From Acidovorax sp. Leaf191 (GTDB lineage Bacteria; Pseudomonadota; Gammaproteobacteria; Burkholderiales; Burkholderiaceae_C), in assembly GCF_001424425.1 (NCBI RefSeq), contig NZ_LMPT01000019.1:433003-497002 (forward strand): DNA of 64,000 nucleotides, written 5' to 3'. This document shows positions 18,701-27,011 of the stretch, in pieces (position 1 is the first letter of the stretch; each line of letters starts with the position of its first letter). The notes below the pieces were generated by a model, which worked only from the letters and a program-made list of their open reading frames with translations, was not told the DNA's origin and ran no database searches. The translations under genes were made by a program, and so were the position numbers.

Positions 18701-20213
18701 CTATGTGGTGGATGGCGCAGGGCCGCCCGACATCGCGCTGGAGGGCGACAGCACACGCCTGCGCCAGGTCCTGATCAACCTGTTGAGCAATGCGGTGAAG
18801 TTCACCGACCAGGGTGAAGTGCGGCTCGAGGTGCGCTTTCAAGAACTGACTGCCGACACGGTGGAAGTCCGCTTTGTGGTGAGCGATACCGGCATCGGGA
18901 TCTCCGAGGAATCCAGGCAGCGGCTGTTCGCGCCTTTTGTGCAGGCGGACACATCCACCACACGCCGGTTCGGCGGCACCGGCCTGGGCCTGTCCATCGT
19001 CAAGCAGTTGGTAGAGCTCATGGACGGGCACATCGAACTGCACAGCCAGATCGGCCAGGGCAGCCAATTCATGGTGGCGCTGCCGCTGCACCGCGCGGCA
19101 GGCAGCCAGCCCGCAACGGCACCGGACGCCCCTGTGCCTGAGGGGCAAGGACTGCGCGGCATGTCACTGCTGGTCGTGGACGACAATGAGGTGAACCAGG
19201 AGGTGGCTGCCCGCATCCTGACCAGCGAGGGTGCCCAGGTGTCTGTCGCCCGGCATGGGCAGGCGGCGCTCGACCTGCTGGCACAGCATCCGGACCGCTT
19301 CGATGCAGTGCTGATGGATGTGCACATGCCGGTGCTCGACGGCCTTGATGCCACCCGCCGGATCAGGACCTCCCTGGGCCTGCTGCAACTGCCGGTCATC
19401 GGACTGACGGCCGGAGTCTCGTCGGCCGAGCGCGAAGAGGCCCTGGTCGCGGGCATGAACGCGATTGTGGGCAAGCCGTTCGATCCGCCCATGCTGGTGA
19501 GGACCATTCGCCGCCATCTGCCGGGCCACGATGACCTGGCCGTCCAGCACGCACTGCCACCTGCCGCTGAGCCCCCCGCCGACTGGCCGCGCGTGGAGGG
19601 GGTGTCCGCGCAGCTGTCCTTTTCTCGGCTTCAAGGCTCCAGCGAGCTTCTGTGGCAAATGCTGCAACGCATTTCCGCCACGCTGGACAACCTCGCCGGG
19701 GCGCTGAACACAGCCATGCCGGAGTCCGCCACCGACGCCCGTCTGGCGGCTTCCCGGAATGCGGCCGCAGTGCTGCACGACCTCAAGGGCATGTCCGGAA
19801 CGGTAGGTGCCGAGCAGATGCATGCCTTGGCCTCGCAAGCGCAAGCGTCGGCGCGCCGTGGCGACACCACAGGCATTGCTGTGCTGACGGCGCAGATGCA
19901 GGACATGGCCCGGCAGTGGGCGCTGGACCCCACGATCAGCGTGCAGCGAGATTCCACAGCTGCGCACGGCCAGGCGGCGGCGCTGTCGCCTGGCACCTGG
20001 GAGCAGATCGTGCACCTGCAGCATCTCCTGGCCACCCAGGATCTCGACGCTCTTGACTGGACGCGCAAGCTCGAACCCGTGCTCACCGCGCAACTGGGAA
20101 CGGCGTCGCTGGCCAGCCTGCAACGCCACATGGCCGACCTCGATTTCGCCAGTGCCAGCGCCTTGCTGGCTCGCGTGGCGCCACCATCCGCAGCACCGGA
20201 GCGGGGGGCTTGA
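15705..20213 (+). CDS. Hybrid sensor histidine kinase: CHASE, multiple PAS, HisKA, HATPase, REC, HPt
   Basis: A very large (1502-residue) inner-membrane kinase. TM1 lies near 17-37, then a CHASE sensor (ARGFGYIHRVARQDEAAFVR and related segments), and TM2 near 320-340. A PAS near 350-470 (SDDAIIVQTLQGIITDWNDG) is followed by coiled coil and at least three more PAS domains to about 880. HisKA carries His912 in NMSHEIRTPMNAVIGLSYLL. An HATPase domain with DTGIGI and GTGLGLSI follows. A receiver has Asp1205 (LMDVHMPVLDG), and a C-terminal HPt has His1358 (LHDLKGMSG). A full internal phosphorelay is therefore present. The REC-GGDEF protein 4 nt upstream is the expected output. ATG 15705 is chosen because the TM segment follows at once. 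Confidence 0.93.
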   Translation: MAADPRQSSQNATNVARMSILVALVVMCITLVAAVVAYDQQVQQNREALDKRFDGLKGRVMEEIAVRMRQYEYGLRGTRGAVAAAGDDLDHKAFMRYSQSRDFAREFPGARGFGYIHRVARQDEAAFVRKVRAEDWIDFSVHQFEQHAGDLYVIQYIEPLERNNPVVGLDIASEPLRLATAVTAMRSGQATLSGPITLLQDAGTPSRGLLLMLPVYRFGAATDTTESREQALRGWVYAPLQMDEVLRGLDVESGHFMLRIRDRLAPEGQWLYSSHAEMPAEPGIGRLTALPLFGREWEVDMRPTPAFVASLNLAPPQREAVMVVLLGLAATALAIAVLHLVHRSRSQLLEQARRAAIVQGSDDAIIVQTLQGIITDWNDGARRLFGYEPDEVLGHTAQELLVPAGREGEDESMLAMVAKGQRVKAYETSRRHRDGTLIDVSVSASPIEDSHGRIVGLAKTLRDVREVRAAALRVIELNATLEDQVRERTSDLESARHALQTVLDAMPSQIGYWGPDQRNRVANRAYGEWFDMDPALVPGMHLRELIGESMYEMSAPHVQAALRGEARMFEQTRRGNEGERQRHSLVHYLPDIAEGQVKGFYAFVHDVTELTESRLQLAAVQRDNAALLETLNKHTIVSVADRWGRIVDVNDAFCRISGFERDELMGRNHRIVNSGTHAASFWVDMWRTISAGHSWRAEVCNRSKSGALYWVDSVVAPFLDAQGRVEKYVSIRTDITDRKRTEMQLQSTLTLLRTVLEASTQVAIVATDAQGVVTVFNRGAELLLGEPAQQIIGHRNASDFVENGDQASDPGPAPMRQDPMDSIAPEVRMALIHTASQDPLRQWRLARADGGRVPVSLAVTRMADATGSFVGYLGIAHDVSTRLEQEKSLRIAMQQAREASDAKSRFLANMSHEIRTPMNAVIGLSYLLARTALDGEQQRMLQQVQVAGKALLAVINDVLDLSKIEAGEVTLETLALDMGQVVRDVSALIEPQAQAKGIAYVVDGAGPPDIALEGDSTRLRQVLINLLSNAVKFTDQGEVRLEVRFQELTADTVEVRFVVSDTGIGISEESRQRLFAPFVQADTSTTRRFGGTGLGLSIVKQLVELMDGHIELHSQIGQGSQFMVALPLHRAAGSQPATAPDAPVPEGQGLRGMSLLVVDDNEVNQEVAARILTSEGAQVSVARHGQAALDLLAQHPDRFDAVLMDVHMPVLDGLDATRRIRTSLGLLQLPVIGLTAGVSSAEREEALVAGMNAIVGKPFDPPMLVRTIRRHLPGHDDLAVQHALPPAAEPPADWPRVEGVSAQLSFSRLQGSSELLWQMLQRISATLDNLAGALNTAMPESATDARLAASRNAAAVLHDLKGMSGTVGAEQMHALASQAQASARRGDTTGIAVLTAQMQDMARQWALDPTISVQRDSTAAHGQAAALSPGTWEQIVHLQHLLATQDLDALDWTRKLEPVLTAQLGTASLASLQRHMADLDFASASALLARVAPPSAAPERGA

Positions 20214-20518
20214 GCTGTCGGCCAAATGACCCACAACCGGCCGCACCGACATCACCCCTGCATGCTGATCGAGCCCTCTCGGCGGGACCGAGCGCTCAAA
20301 GCACTGTGAGCGCGCCCCTGGAAAGCGCTGAATGCTATAAAAACAGAAGCAACTGAAGCGTGAACAGGTCGGCGACCGACGCAATGCCAGCCTCTGGTGC
20401 AGGAATTGCTTGGGAAGAAAACCCGCGGCAAGCCCGCAAGCAGCAAAGGCTTACCTGCCCAGCAGCGGCTTCACCTACTTCCCTACCGCCTCTTTGGTTC
20501 ATCTTCTGGGAGTTGTTC
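20214..20518. other. Spacer after the hybrid kinase, with a hairpin and a repeat remnant
   Basis: 305 bp without a gene. A 7 bp hairpin, GCGCTCA (20292-20298) and TGAGCGC (20307-20313), lies about 80 bp after the kinase stop and may mark the transcript end, though no U-tract follows. From 20334 the sequence GCTATAAAAACAGAAGCAAC resembles the first half of the dispersed repeat at 42729, without its second hairpin. Promoter elements for the receptor gene downstream were not identified. Confidence 0.5.
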
Positions 20519-21502
20519 ATGCAATTTCGGCGTCTCATTCCGGCCCTGGCCTGCACCTTCCTTGCGGCCCTGTGCACCACCGCACCTGCCATCGCGCAGG
20601 GCGCCTACCCCGACCGCCCGGTCAAGGTCATCGTGGCCCTGCCCGCCGGCGGCAGCGCCGACATGATCGCGCGCGTGGTCACGCAGAAGATGGCGGCCGA
20701 TCTGGGCCAGCCATTCGTGGTGGACAACAAGGCCGGGGCATCCGGCCAGATCGGCACGCCGCTGGTCTCGCGCGCCGCGCCCGACGGCTACACGCTGATG
20801 GTCTCGCCCGCGTCCTTCCTCACCACCAACAAGAGCATCTTCAAGACCCTGCCCTACGACCCCGAGGCGGACTTCGTCCCCATCACCAAGTTCGTGAACC
20901 AGCCCATGGTGCTGGTGGTCAAGGACAAGCAGAAATTCCCCACCGTCGCCGCGGTGATCGCTGCGGCCAAGGCGGCGCCCGGCAAGCTCACCTACGCCTC
21001 GTCCGGCGACGGCAGCCCGCAGCACCTGGCGGGGCTGATGTTCACCACCCGCACCGGCACCGACCTGCTGCACGTGCCCTACAAGGGCGGCGCCCCGGCC
21101 ATCAACGACGCCCTGGCGGGCACGGTGGACATGTTGTTTGCAGTGCTGCCCGAGGCCTTGCCGCACATCCAGTCCGGCAAGCTGCATGCACTGGGCCTGA
21201 TGGCCGCGCAGCGCACCGGCACGCTGCCGCAGACCCCCACCATGGCCGAGGCGGGCGCGCCCGAGATGAACCTCTCGGCCTGGGTCGGCCTGCTGGCCCC
21301 GGCCAAAACGCCCCAGCCCGTCATCGACCGCCTGCAGCGCGCTGCGCATGCGGCCCTGGCCGACCCCGACACCCGTGCCAAGCTGGCTGCCAGCGGCATG
21401 GAAGTGGCGCCGGGCAGCAGCCAGCAGCTCAAGGACGCGATCTCGCACGAGATCAAGGTCCATGCAGATCTGGTGAAGGCGGCTGGGCTGGTGCCACAGT
21501 GA
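20519..21502 (+). CDS. Bug-family (TctC/TTT) periplasmic solute-binding receptor
   Basis: A 327-residue receptor. A signal peptide (MQFRRLIPALACTFLAALCT onward) ends at AIAQG near residue 27, and the mature start is AYPDRPVKVIVALPAGGSAD, typical of the family. VVDNKAGASGQIG, ASSGDGSPQHLAG and VPYKGGAPAINDALAG are all standard Bug segments. The start is ATG 20519, where the signal peptide begins; the frame is open further upstream without meaning. It stands alone, with a LysR gene convergent downstream, so its ligand cannot be inferred. Confidence 0.9.
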   Translation: MQFRRLIPALACTFLAALCTTAPAIAQGAYPDRPVKVIVALPAGGSADMIARVVTQKMAADLGQPFVVDNKAGASGQIGTPLVSRAAPDGYTLMVSPASFLTTNKSIFKTLPYDPEADFVPITKFVNQPMVLVVKDKQKFPTVAAVIAAAKAAPGKLTYASSGDGSPQHLAGLMFTTRTGTDLLHVPYKGGAPAINDALAGTVDMLFAVLPEALPHIQSGKLHALGLMAAQRTGTLPQTPTMAEAGAPEMNLSAWVGLLAPAKTPQPVIDRLQRAAHAALADPDTRAKLAASGMEVAPGSSQQLKDAISHEIKVHADLVKAAGLVPQ

Positions 21503-21642
21503 GCGATATTGCTGGTCGGTGGCACCACCGCGTAATCGTGATCGAAGGCACCGCTGCACGCCACGCGCCCACAGGCTGCCCCGCTCAGCGTCAGCGTCCG
21601 GGCCTCTGACGCAGACCACTCAGCAGCCTTCAGCCCACCATT

Positions 21643-22512
21643 TCAACTGCCACCGAAGGCCTCCGACAAAAACTCTGCAGTCGCCCGCACCCGGGCCGTG
21701 CGCTGCAGGTCGGGGTGCATGACCTGCCAGACCTCGTGGTCGCTGGCGCGGCGGCGCTGCGGCCATACCCGCACCAGGCCTTCGCGTTCTCCCAGGTGCA
21801 CGGGCATCTCGCCCAGGCCGATGCCCGCCGCCACTGCCTTGCGCAGCAGCAGGCTGGAATTGACGGCCATGGCAATCCTGGCCTGGCGGGCCGGCACCTC
21901 CACCACCGTGGGAAACGGGCTCTGGTCCAGGTACGGGCGGTAGGCCACCAGCTGGTGGCCGCGCAGCTCGTCATCGGGCACGGGCTCGCCGAAGCGCGCC
22001 AGGTAGGCGGCGCTGGCAAACAGGCCCACCGGCCAGGCGGCGACCCGGCGCACCACCAGGTCCGGCGACTCAGGGCGGACGTTGCGAAACGCGATATCGG
22101 CCTGCCGTCGCGTCAGGCTGAGCACCTGGGTCGAAATCTCCAGGTCCACGCGGATGGTGGGCCAGCGCTGCTGCAGCCGCTCCACCGCCGGCAGCAGGAA
22201 TTCGATGGCGATCGAATCGGAACTGGTGACGCGCACCAGCCCGCCGGGGTTGTCGTCCTGGCCTTCGATCTTGGTGCGCAGGTCGAGCGCCGCGCTTTCC
22301 ATGCGCCGCGCTGCGGCCAAAGCGGTCTCGCCCGCGGCCGTCAGCAGGTAGCCGTCTTTGGCACGCAAGAACAGCTTGGCGCCCAACTCGGCCTCCAGCG
22401 CGTTCAGTCGCCGCCCCACGGTGGCCTGGTCGATGCCCAGGCCGCGGGCCGCGGCGCGCAACGAGGGTGCGCGGGTCAGCGCCAGAAAGATGCGGGTGTC
22501 ATCCCAGTTCAT
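21643..22512 (-). CDS. LysR-family transcriptional regulator
   Basis: A 289-residue regulator. The N-terminal winged HTH spans about 1-60 (NWDDTRIFLALTRAPSLRAAARGLG, then IDQATVGRRLNALEAELGAKLF) and is followed by a periplasmic-binding-type effector domain. The start MNWDD at 22512 is standard for this subgroup; the reading frame runs to 22659 but the extra residues have no family match. It is divergent from the quinone oxidoreductase at 22629, a common LysR-target arrangement. A 20 bp perfect palindrome lies 10 bp upstream of its start codon. Confidence 0.9.
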   Translation of the reverse strand: MNWDDTRIFLALTRAPSLRAAARGLGIDQATVGRRLNALEAELGAKLFLRAKDGYLLTAAGETALAAARRMESAALDLRTKIEGQDDNPGGLVRVTSSDSIAIEFLLPAVERLQQRWPTIRVDLEISTQVLSLTRRQADIAFRNVRPESPDLVVRRVAAWPVGLFASAAYLARFGEPVPDDELRGHQLVAYRPYLDQSPFPTVVEVPARQARIAMAVNSSLLLRKAVAAGIGLGEMPVHLGEREGLVRVWPQRRRASDHEVWQVMHPDLQRTARVRATAEFLSEAFGGS

Positions 22513-22522
22513 GGTGGTTTTG

Positions 22523-22542
22523 GTGATGCAAATTTGCATCAC
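22523..22542. promoter_or_regulatory. Perfect 20 bp palindrome, probable LysR operator
   Basis: GTGATGCAAATTTGCATCAC is a perfect inverted repeat 10 bp upstream of the LysR start and 86 bp upstream of the oxidoreductase start. It contains the T-N11-A layout (TGCAAATTTGCA core) expected of LysR-type operators. Autoregulation plus control of the divergent gene is the simplest reading. Confidence 0.7.
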
Positions 22543-22628
22543 TGTAGAGCGAAATCGCTGCATTTCAAAGGTGTCGTGGCGACTTAACCTTGAGGCATCG
22601 ACATCCATCCAACGCAAGGAGCCTCCAT

Positions 22629-23666
22629 ATGCCAGCACCCACCCTGCCCCCTGCAGCAAGCCAGCCCACCATGCAGGCCATCGTGTTCGACGACTTCGGC
22701 GGGCCCGAGGTGCTGGTGGCCCGCCAGATCACAGCCCCCGAGGTGCGCCCCCACGACCTGCTAGTGCGCAACGCCGCCATCGGCGTCAACCGCGCCGACC
22801 TGTCGCACCGCAAGGGCGCCTATGGCCGCGCCTACTTCGGCGATGCGGACACCATGGGCCTGGAGATCGCCGGCACGGTGGTCGAGGTCGGGCCGCAAGT
22901 GCGCGGCTTCAGCGTGGGCGACCGGGTGATGGGCATCGTGGGCGGCGGCGCCTACGCCGAGCTCTCGCGCATCGACCACCGCATGGCGATGCACGTGCCC
23001 GCGGGCCTGGATCTGATCGCTGCGGGCGCGGTGGCCGAGGTCTTTGTGACCGCGCACGAAGCACTGTTCCACCTGGCCCGCCTGCAGCCCGGCGAGTCGG
23101 TGCTGATCCACGCCGCCGCCGGTGGCGTCGGCTCGGCGGCGGTGCAGTTGGCCCACGCAGCCGGTGCCCGCGTGTTCGCCACGGCCGGGGGCGACAAGCG
23201 CGGCGCGGTCGAAGGCTTCGGGGCGGATGTCTGCATCGACTACCGCAGCGAGGACTTCGCGGCCGTGGTTGCCGAGACAACGGGTGGCCAAGGCGTCGAT
23301 GTGGTGATCGACTTCATCGGCGCGCCGTACCTGGAGCGCAACGTGCGCTCGCTGGCCGTGGGCGGGCGCCTGGTGGCCGTGGGCCTGCTGGGCGGCGCGC
23401 AAGGGGCCGCACTGCCGATGGACGCGGTGCTGTACCGCCACCTGCAGATTTTTGGCACGGTGATGAAGTCGCGCCCGCCCGAGGTCAAGCAGGCCATGGT
23501 CCAGCGCTTTGCCCAGGGGTGGCTGCCGGCGCTGGCGGACGGCAGGATCCGGCCCGTGATCGACAGCACCTACCCGCTGGCGGAGGCCGCGCAGGCGCAC
23601 CGGCGCATGGAGTCGGGCCTCAGCGTGGGCAAGATCCTGTTGCTGCCGGGTGGCACCGGCCCATGA
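22629..23666 (+). CDS. NADPH:quinone oxidoreductase / zinc-less MDR-family dehydrogenase
   Basis: A 345-residue medium-chain dehydrogenase/reductase. It opens MQAIVFDDFGGPEVL after a 14-residue leader and contains NRADLSHRKGAYGRA, then the NADPH-binding Rossmann motif HAAAGGVGSAAVQLA near 155. No zinc-binding cysteine cluster is seen, which fits the quinone oxidoreductase (QOR/PIG3) branch that reduces quinones or enals. AAGGAG lies 7 nt before ATG 22629. The divergent LysR gene and the palindrome between them suggest inducible expression. The substrate is not predictable. Confidence 0.88.
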   Translation: MPAPTLPPAASQPTMQAIVFDDFGGPEVLVARQITAPEVRPHDLLVRNAAIGVNRADLSHRKGAYGRAYFGDADTMGLEIAGTVVEVGPQVRGFSVGDRVMGIVGGGAYAELSRIDHRMAMHVPAGLDLIAAGAVAEVFVTAHEALFHLARLQPGESVLIHAAAGGVGSAAVQLAHAAGARVFATAGGDKRGAVEGFGADVCIDYRSEDFAAVVAETTGGQGVDVVIDFIGAPYLERNVRSLAVGGRLVAVGLLGGAQGAALPMDAVLYRHLQIFGTVMKSRPPEVKQAMVQRFAQGWLPALADGRIRPVIDSTYPLAEAAQAHRRMESGLSVGKILLLPGGTGP

Positions 23667-23693
23667 CATGCACCCAGGCCTGCATTGCGCGCC

Positions 23694-23912
23694 CTAGCTC
23701 AGGGCCAGGCTGTCGGCATCGAAGGACGGGGGACGCAACAGGTCCTCGTCGATGCCCATCACCTTGCTGGCGCGCTCCAGCGCCTGCCACAGGGGCGCAG
23801 GCATCTGCAGGATGTCGTCGGGAGAGGCGGAACGCGCAATCCACGCGCTGATGTCCACGTGCTGCTCGGCGGTGAGCAAGTCCAGGTGCAGCATTTCGTC
23901 AATGGTCTTCAT
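23694..23912 (-). CDS. Small acidic hypothetical protein
   Basis: A 72-residue protein beginning MKTIDEMLHLDLLTAEQHVD and ending FDADSLALS. It is acidic, probably helical, with no signal peptide or TM segment and no domain I recognise. The open frame extends upstream to 24050, but the residues before Met 23912 look non-coding. It follows the carotenoid oxygenase by 115 bp on the same strand and converges on the oxidoreductase. Coding status is supported by amino-acid composition only. Confidence 0.6.
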   Translation of the reverse strand: MKTIDEMLHLDLLTAEQHVDISAWIARSASPDDILQMPAPLWQALERASKVMGIDEDLLRPPSFDADSLALS

Positions 23913-24027
23913 CTGTGGCCTATCGGTGGAGGGTCTTGCCGGCGAATGCCCAAGGCTACCTGACAAACCTCCACATGCGGCCAAAACCGCCCATGTCAAC
24001 CGCAGGCCACGTGAGCTGCACCGGTGC

Positions 24028-25518
24028 TCATCCGCGTTTCCACGCCGCATGAAAGCCGAACGGCACCACCTGCGGCAGGTGCAGCGTCGCCAGGCACTGC
24101 ATGCTGGCCGGGTCGATCACGCCGATCACCGTGCCCGCGTCCCCCTCGGCCAGGGTCGGCACCAGCAGCACGCCATCGTCCTCGGCGGTCGAGCCGGGGC
24201 GGTCCACGAACAGGGGCTCCAGCTGCACGGCCGCGTGGCGCTGCCAGGTGCCGGCAATGCGCCCGGCATCCAGGTCCAGCTTCACCGTGCGGTCGAACAG
24301 GGGTGCCTGGCCGTCAGGGTCGAAACCTGCGAACCACGCGTGGCGCGACCGCTGGCGCCCCCAGTACGCGCCGTGCACCGAGGGCAGCTCCACGCTGGCC
24401 CCGTCCACCAGCGTTTGCGGCTGCGCGCCGCTGTGGCCGGGTTGCAGCCGGTAGCGCTGCACGCGGTGTGTCACACCCACGGGCTCGCCGGCACGCAGGC
24501 GCGCCAGGCCCAGAGCGCTGAAGATCTCGGGGCCATCGGTGGTGCACAGGTCCAGCACCAGCGTCGCGGGTGAGCGCCCGCCGGGGCTGGGCTCCTCCCA
24601 GGCCTGCACCGCGTGGAAGCTGGCCATCGCGGGTACCGCCCAGCTGCGCACGCTGCCATCCACCAGCGAGATGGCATCGATGCGCGAGCCTGCGGCAGCG
24701 TTCCACTTGAAGTTGTCGATGAAGCCCTTGCCCGACAGCGCCAGCTGGATGGCATGGACCCGCAGGGCCGGCTGCCACACCAGCGCGTGCGTGGGCGTCA
24801 TCGCAAATGCGTGCAGGTAGCCGGCCTGGCGCACGGCCCAGCGCGCAATCACCTCGCGCGTGCGGCTGCCCGCCACGATCTTGAACAGCTTGTAGGTGCA
24901 CTGGGGGCCCATCTCCACACCCACGTTCCAGTAGGTGCCTTGCGCATCCGTCAAGCCATGGGCCGACATCACGTGGATCACCTCGGCGTCGTCGTACTCG
25001 ATGCGCCCGGTGGTCCTGAGCGTGTCGGGGTCGAAGCTGGTCAGCAGCGGCGTCTCGGTCTGCGCCACCCACTGCGAGCCGATACGCGCCATCACCACCG
25101 CGCCGTTGTCGGTGACCACGGGGTGCCGCAGATGACGCAGCCGCTGGAAGAAGCCCCTTGGGTCCGGGGTGCCAAAGGCTGCGCGCGCCGGCTTGCGCGC
25201 GGCCAGGCTCTCGCGCAGGTCATCGGTCTGCAGATAGCGGCTGCGGTAGGTTGCACTGGCACCGCCCATGTCGCCCGGCGCGAACCGGATGCGGTGCAGC
25301 ATGGCCAGCCCGTCGAACCAATGCTGGTAGCTGCCGTGCGGCAGGTCCCACAGCGCAGGGCCGTTGAGCAGCAGGCTGCCGCCCAGCAGCCAGGGCGGTA
25401 TGTGCCCGCGGATTTCCACGGGGGCGTCGGTGAGTTCGCGGGCATCGGACTGCAGGCCGCGCAGGCGGGTGGCAAACCCCGCGGGCGCAGCGCGAACAGC
25501 CGTGGAGGCAGTGGTCAT
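24028..25518 (-). CDS. Carotenoid cleavage oxygenase family protein (RPE65/CCD)
   Basis: A 496-residue non-heme iron enzyme of the family that cleaves carotenoids, stilbenes or related alkenes with O2. The four iron-ligand histidines are visible in their family contexts: His187 (VMSAHGL), His236 (GYLHAFAMTPTHALVW), His302 (SFHAVQAWEE) and His490 (VPFGFHAAW). The early family segment HWFDGLAMLHRIRF is also present. ATG 25518 is chosen; a TTG at 25530 is in frame. No carotenoid biosynthesis gene lies nearby, so the substrate may be an environmental apocarotenoid or lignin-type stilbene. A small hypothetical gene follows on the same strand. Confidence 0.87.
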   Translation of the reverse strand: MTTASTAVRAAPAGFATRLRGLQSDARELTDAPVEIRGHIPPWLLGGSLLLNGPALWDLPHGSYQHWFDGLAMLHRIRFAPGDMGGASATYRSRYLQTDDLRESLAARKPARAAFGTPDPRGFFQRLRHLRHPVVTDNGAVVMARIGSQWVAQTETPLLTSFDPDTLRTTGRIEYDDAEVIHVMSAHGLTDAQGTYWNVGVEMGPQCTYKLFKIVAGSRTREVIARWAVRQAGYLHAFAMTPTHALVWQPALRVHAIQLALSGKGFIDNFKWNAAAGSRIDAISLVDGSVRSWAVPAMASFHAVQAWEEPSPGGRSPATLVLDLCTTDGPEIFSALGLARLRAGEPVGVTHRVQRYRLQPGHSGAQPQTLVDGASVELPSVHGAYWGRQRSRHAWFAGFDPDGQAPLFDRTVKLDLDAGRIAGTWQRHAAVQLEPLFVDRPGSTAEDDGVLLVPTLAEGDAGTVIGVIDPASMQCLATLHLPQVVPFGFHAAWKRG

Positions 25519-25926
25519 GGGGCGTTTCAAGCAACAGGCAGACGGCCTCCATCATGACCCAGGTCCCGCCATCGCCCCAGCCCTGTTTGGCCACTGACAA
25601 CGGCCAAGGATGACCGCGCCGCGCCGCAAAGCAGTTCAAACAACCCTGTGGGCGCGTCTCCATGACGACCCGCCATGCAATCCGGCAGCGGGTGTTCATT
25701 ATTTGCAGAATCAACTGCACAGGGTATTAACACCCACCATTATTGAAAGCCAAACGAAAGTCAATTGAAAGGTTTCTCAATTCCCAGGGTTCTTACCGAT
25801 CTTCACCTGCAAAATCACGACAAACATATTCCATCCAATGCATTAACCTTGCACCCACCGAATACTTCCAGGCGAATCAGCCTGCAAAGCATTCCGGTTT
25901 GCAAAAATAATGACAGGAGATATTGA
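25519..25926. other. AT-rich divergent intergenic region
   Basis: 408 bp between the carotenoid oxygenase and the PhnD-like gene. From about 25680 to 25926 the GC content drops sharply compared with flanking genes, suggesting promoters or horizontally acquired DNA. A 7 bp inverted repeat, GGGTGTT (25690-25696) and AACACCC (25729-25735), is present. No ORF or confident promoter is seen. Confidence 0.6.
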
Positions 25927-26973
25927 ATGGTGAATATGAACGCTGCGCACAGCCGCCGGCAGTGGCTGGCCGCCGGCGGCCTGCTGCTGGCACAAGCCCA
26001 TGGCCTGGCCGCACCGCCTGCTGCCCAGGCGCAGGGCGGCACCCGCAAATCGCCGCTGGTCTTTGCCGTGATCACGCCGCGCGGGGCCGATGCCGCGGTG
26101 GCTTCGTGGAGTTCATTCATCCAGCGGATTGCGCAGGAACTGGGGCAGCCGATCACCCTGCGCACGTGGGAATCGCCGGACTCCAGCGCCCTGGCGAGCG
26201 CATTTGCCAGCGGGGAGATCGACCTCGCCTGGGTGGGCAATTCCACCGCGCTGGCCGTGGTCGAGCGCGGAGTCGGCGAGGTCTTCGCGCAGATGGTGAC
26301 CGACACCGGCAGCACCGGCTACCACGCCATCATCGTCACCCACAAGGACAGCGGCCTGAAGACTCTGGACGCTGCCCAGCAGCCCGGCAAGGGCCTGATC
26401 TTCGCCGACGGCGAAACCAAGAGCTTCTCGGGCCACCTGGTGCCGCTGTACTACGCGTTCGTCAAGCGGGGCATCAACGACCCGGCCAGCCTGTTCAGGG
26501 AAGTGCGCCGTGGCAGCCATGTCGAGAACCTCACCCTGGCGGCGCAGCGCAAGGTGGATATCGCCACGGCCAACGACGAAGAGCTGGCCATGTTCAAAGC
26601 AAAGAATCCCGCACTGGCCGGCCAGCTCAGCATCTTGTGGACATCGCCGCTGATACCGCAGTCTCCGCTGGTATGGTCCACCGCCCTCCCCCTGGACCTG
26701 CGCCGCAGGCTCCAACACATCGTCACCTCGTTCGGCAAGGACAACGCCCTGGACGGGCAGATTCTCAAACAGGTCAACAACCTCTCGGCGTTCAGAAAGT
26801 CCAGAAACTCGCAGCTGATCACCGCCGGAGACATCGACATGTTCGTGGCCTGGCAGCAGGTCAACCGCAGCAAGGACCTGTCGGACGCAGACAAGGCGCA
26901 GCGCATACGGGCCATCAGCGAGCGGGCCTCGCGGCTGGAACTGCGACTGAAGCTGCCGCCGAGCGTGTCATAG
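25927..26973 (+). CDS. PhnD-like ABC phosphonate/phosphite-type substrate-binding protein (orphan)
   Basis: A 348-residue periplasmic binding protein with a Tat-like signal (SRRQWLAAGGLLLAQAHGLA). PhnD-family features include the early FAVITPRGADAA strand, the WVGNSTALAVVER segment and TDTGSTGYHAIIVTHKDSG. Relatives bind phosphonate, phosphite or similar oxyanions for ABC import. No ABC permease or ATPase is adjacent, so it is an orphan or works with a remote transporter. AGGAGA lies 6 nt before ATG 25927. The upstream DNA is AT-rich. serB begins 125 bp downstream and is probably unrelated. Confidence 0.82.
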   Translation: MVNMNAAHSRRQWLAAGGLLLAQAHGLAAPPAAQAQGGTRKSPLVFAVITPRGADAAVASWSSFIQRIAQELGQPITLRTWESPDSSALASAFASGEIDLAWVGNSTALAVVERGVGEVFAQMVTDTGSTGYHAIIVTHKDSGLKTLDAAQQPGKGLIFADGETKSFSGHLVPLYYAFVKRGINDPASLFREVRRGSHVENLTLAAQRKVDIATANDEELAMFKAKNPALAGQLSILWTSPLIPQSPLVWSTALPLDLRRRLQHIVTSFGKDNALDGQILKQVNNLSAFRKSRNSQLITAGDIDMFVAWQQVNRSKDLSDADKAQRIRAISERASRLELRLKLPPSVS

Positions 26974-27011
26974 GCACATCGGGGCAACGTGCGCGTGAAG
27001 CGCAGGGGTGC

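Noticed and set aside
16677-19148. 823-codon minus-strand open frame opposite the hybrid kinase
   Set aside because: Shadow of the kinase in GC-rich DNA; no recognisable protein motifs.
20334-20365. Full copy of the double-hairpin repeat
   Set aside because: Only the first block (GCTATAAAAACA) is similar; the second hairpin is absent, so it is noted as a remnant only.
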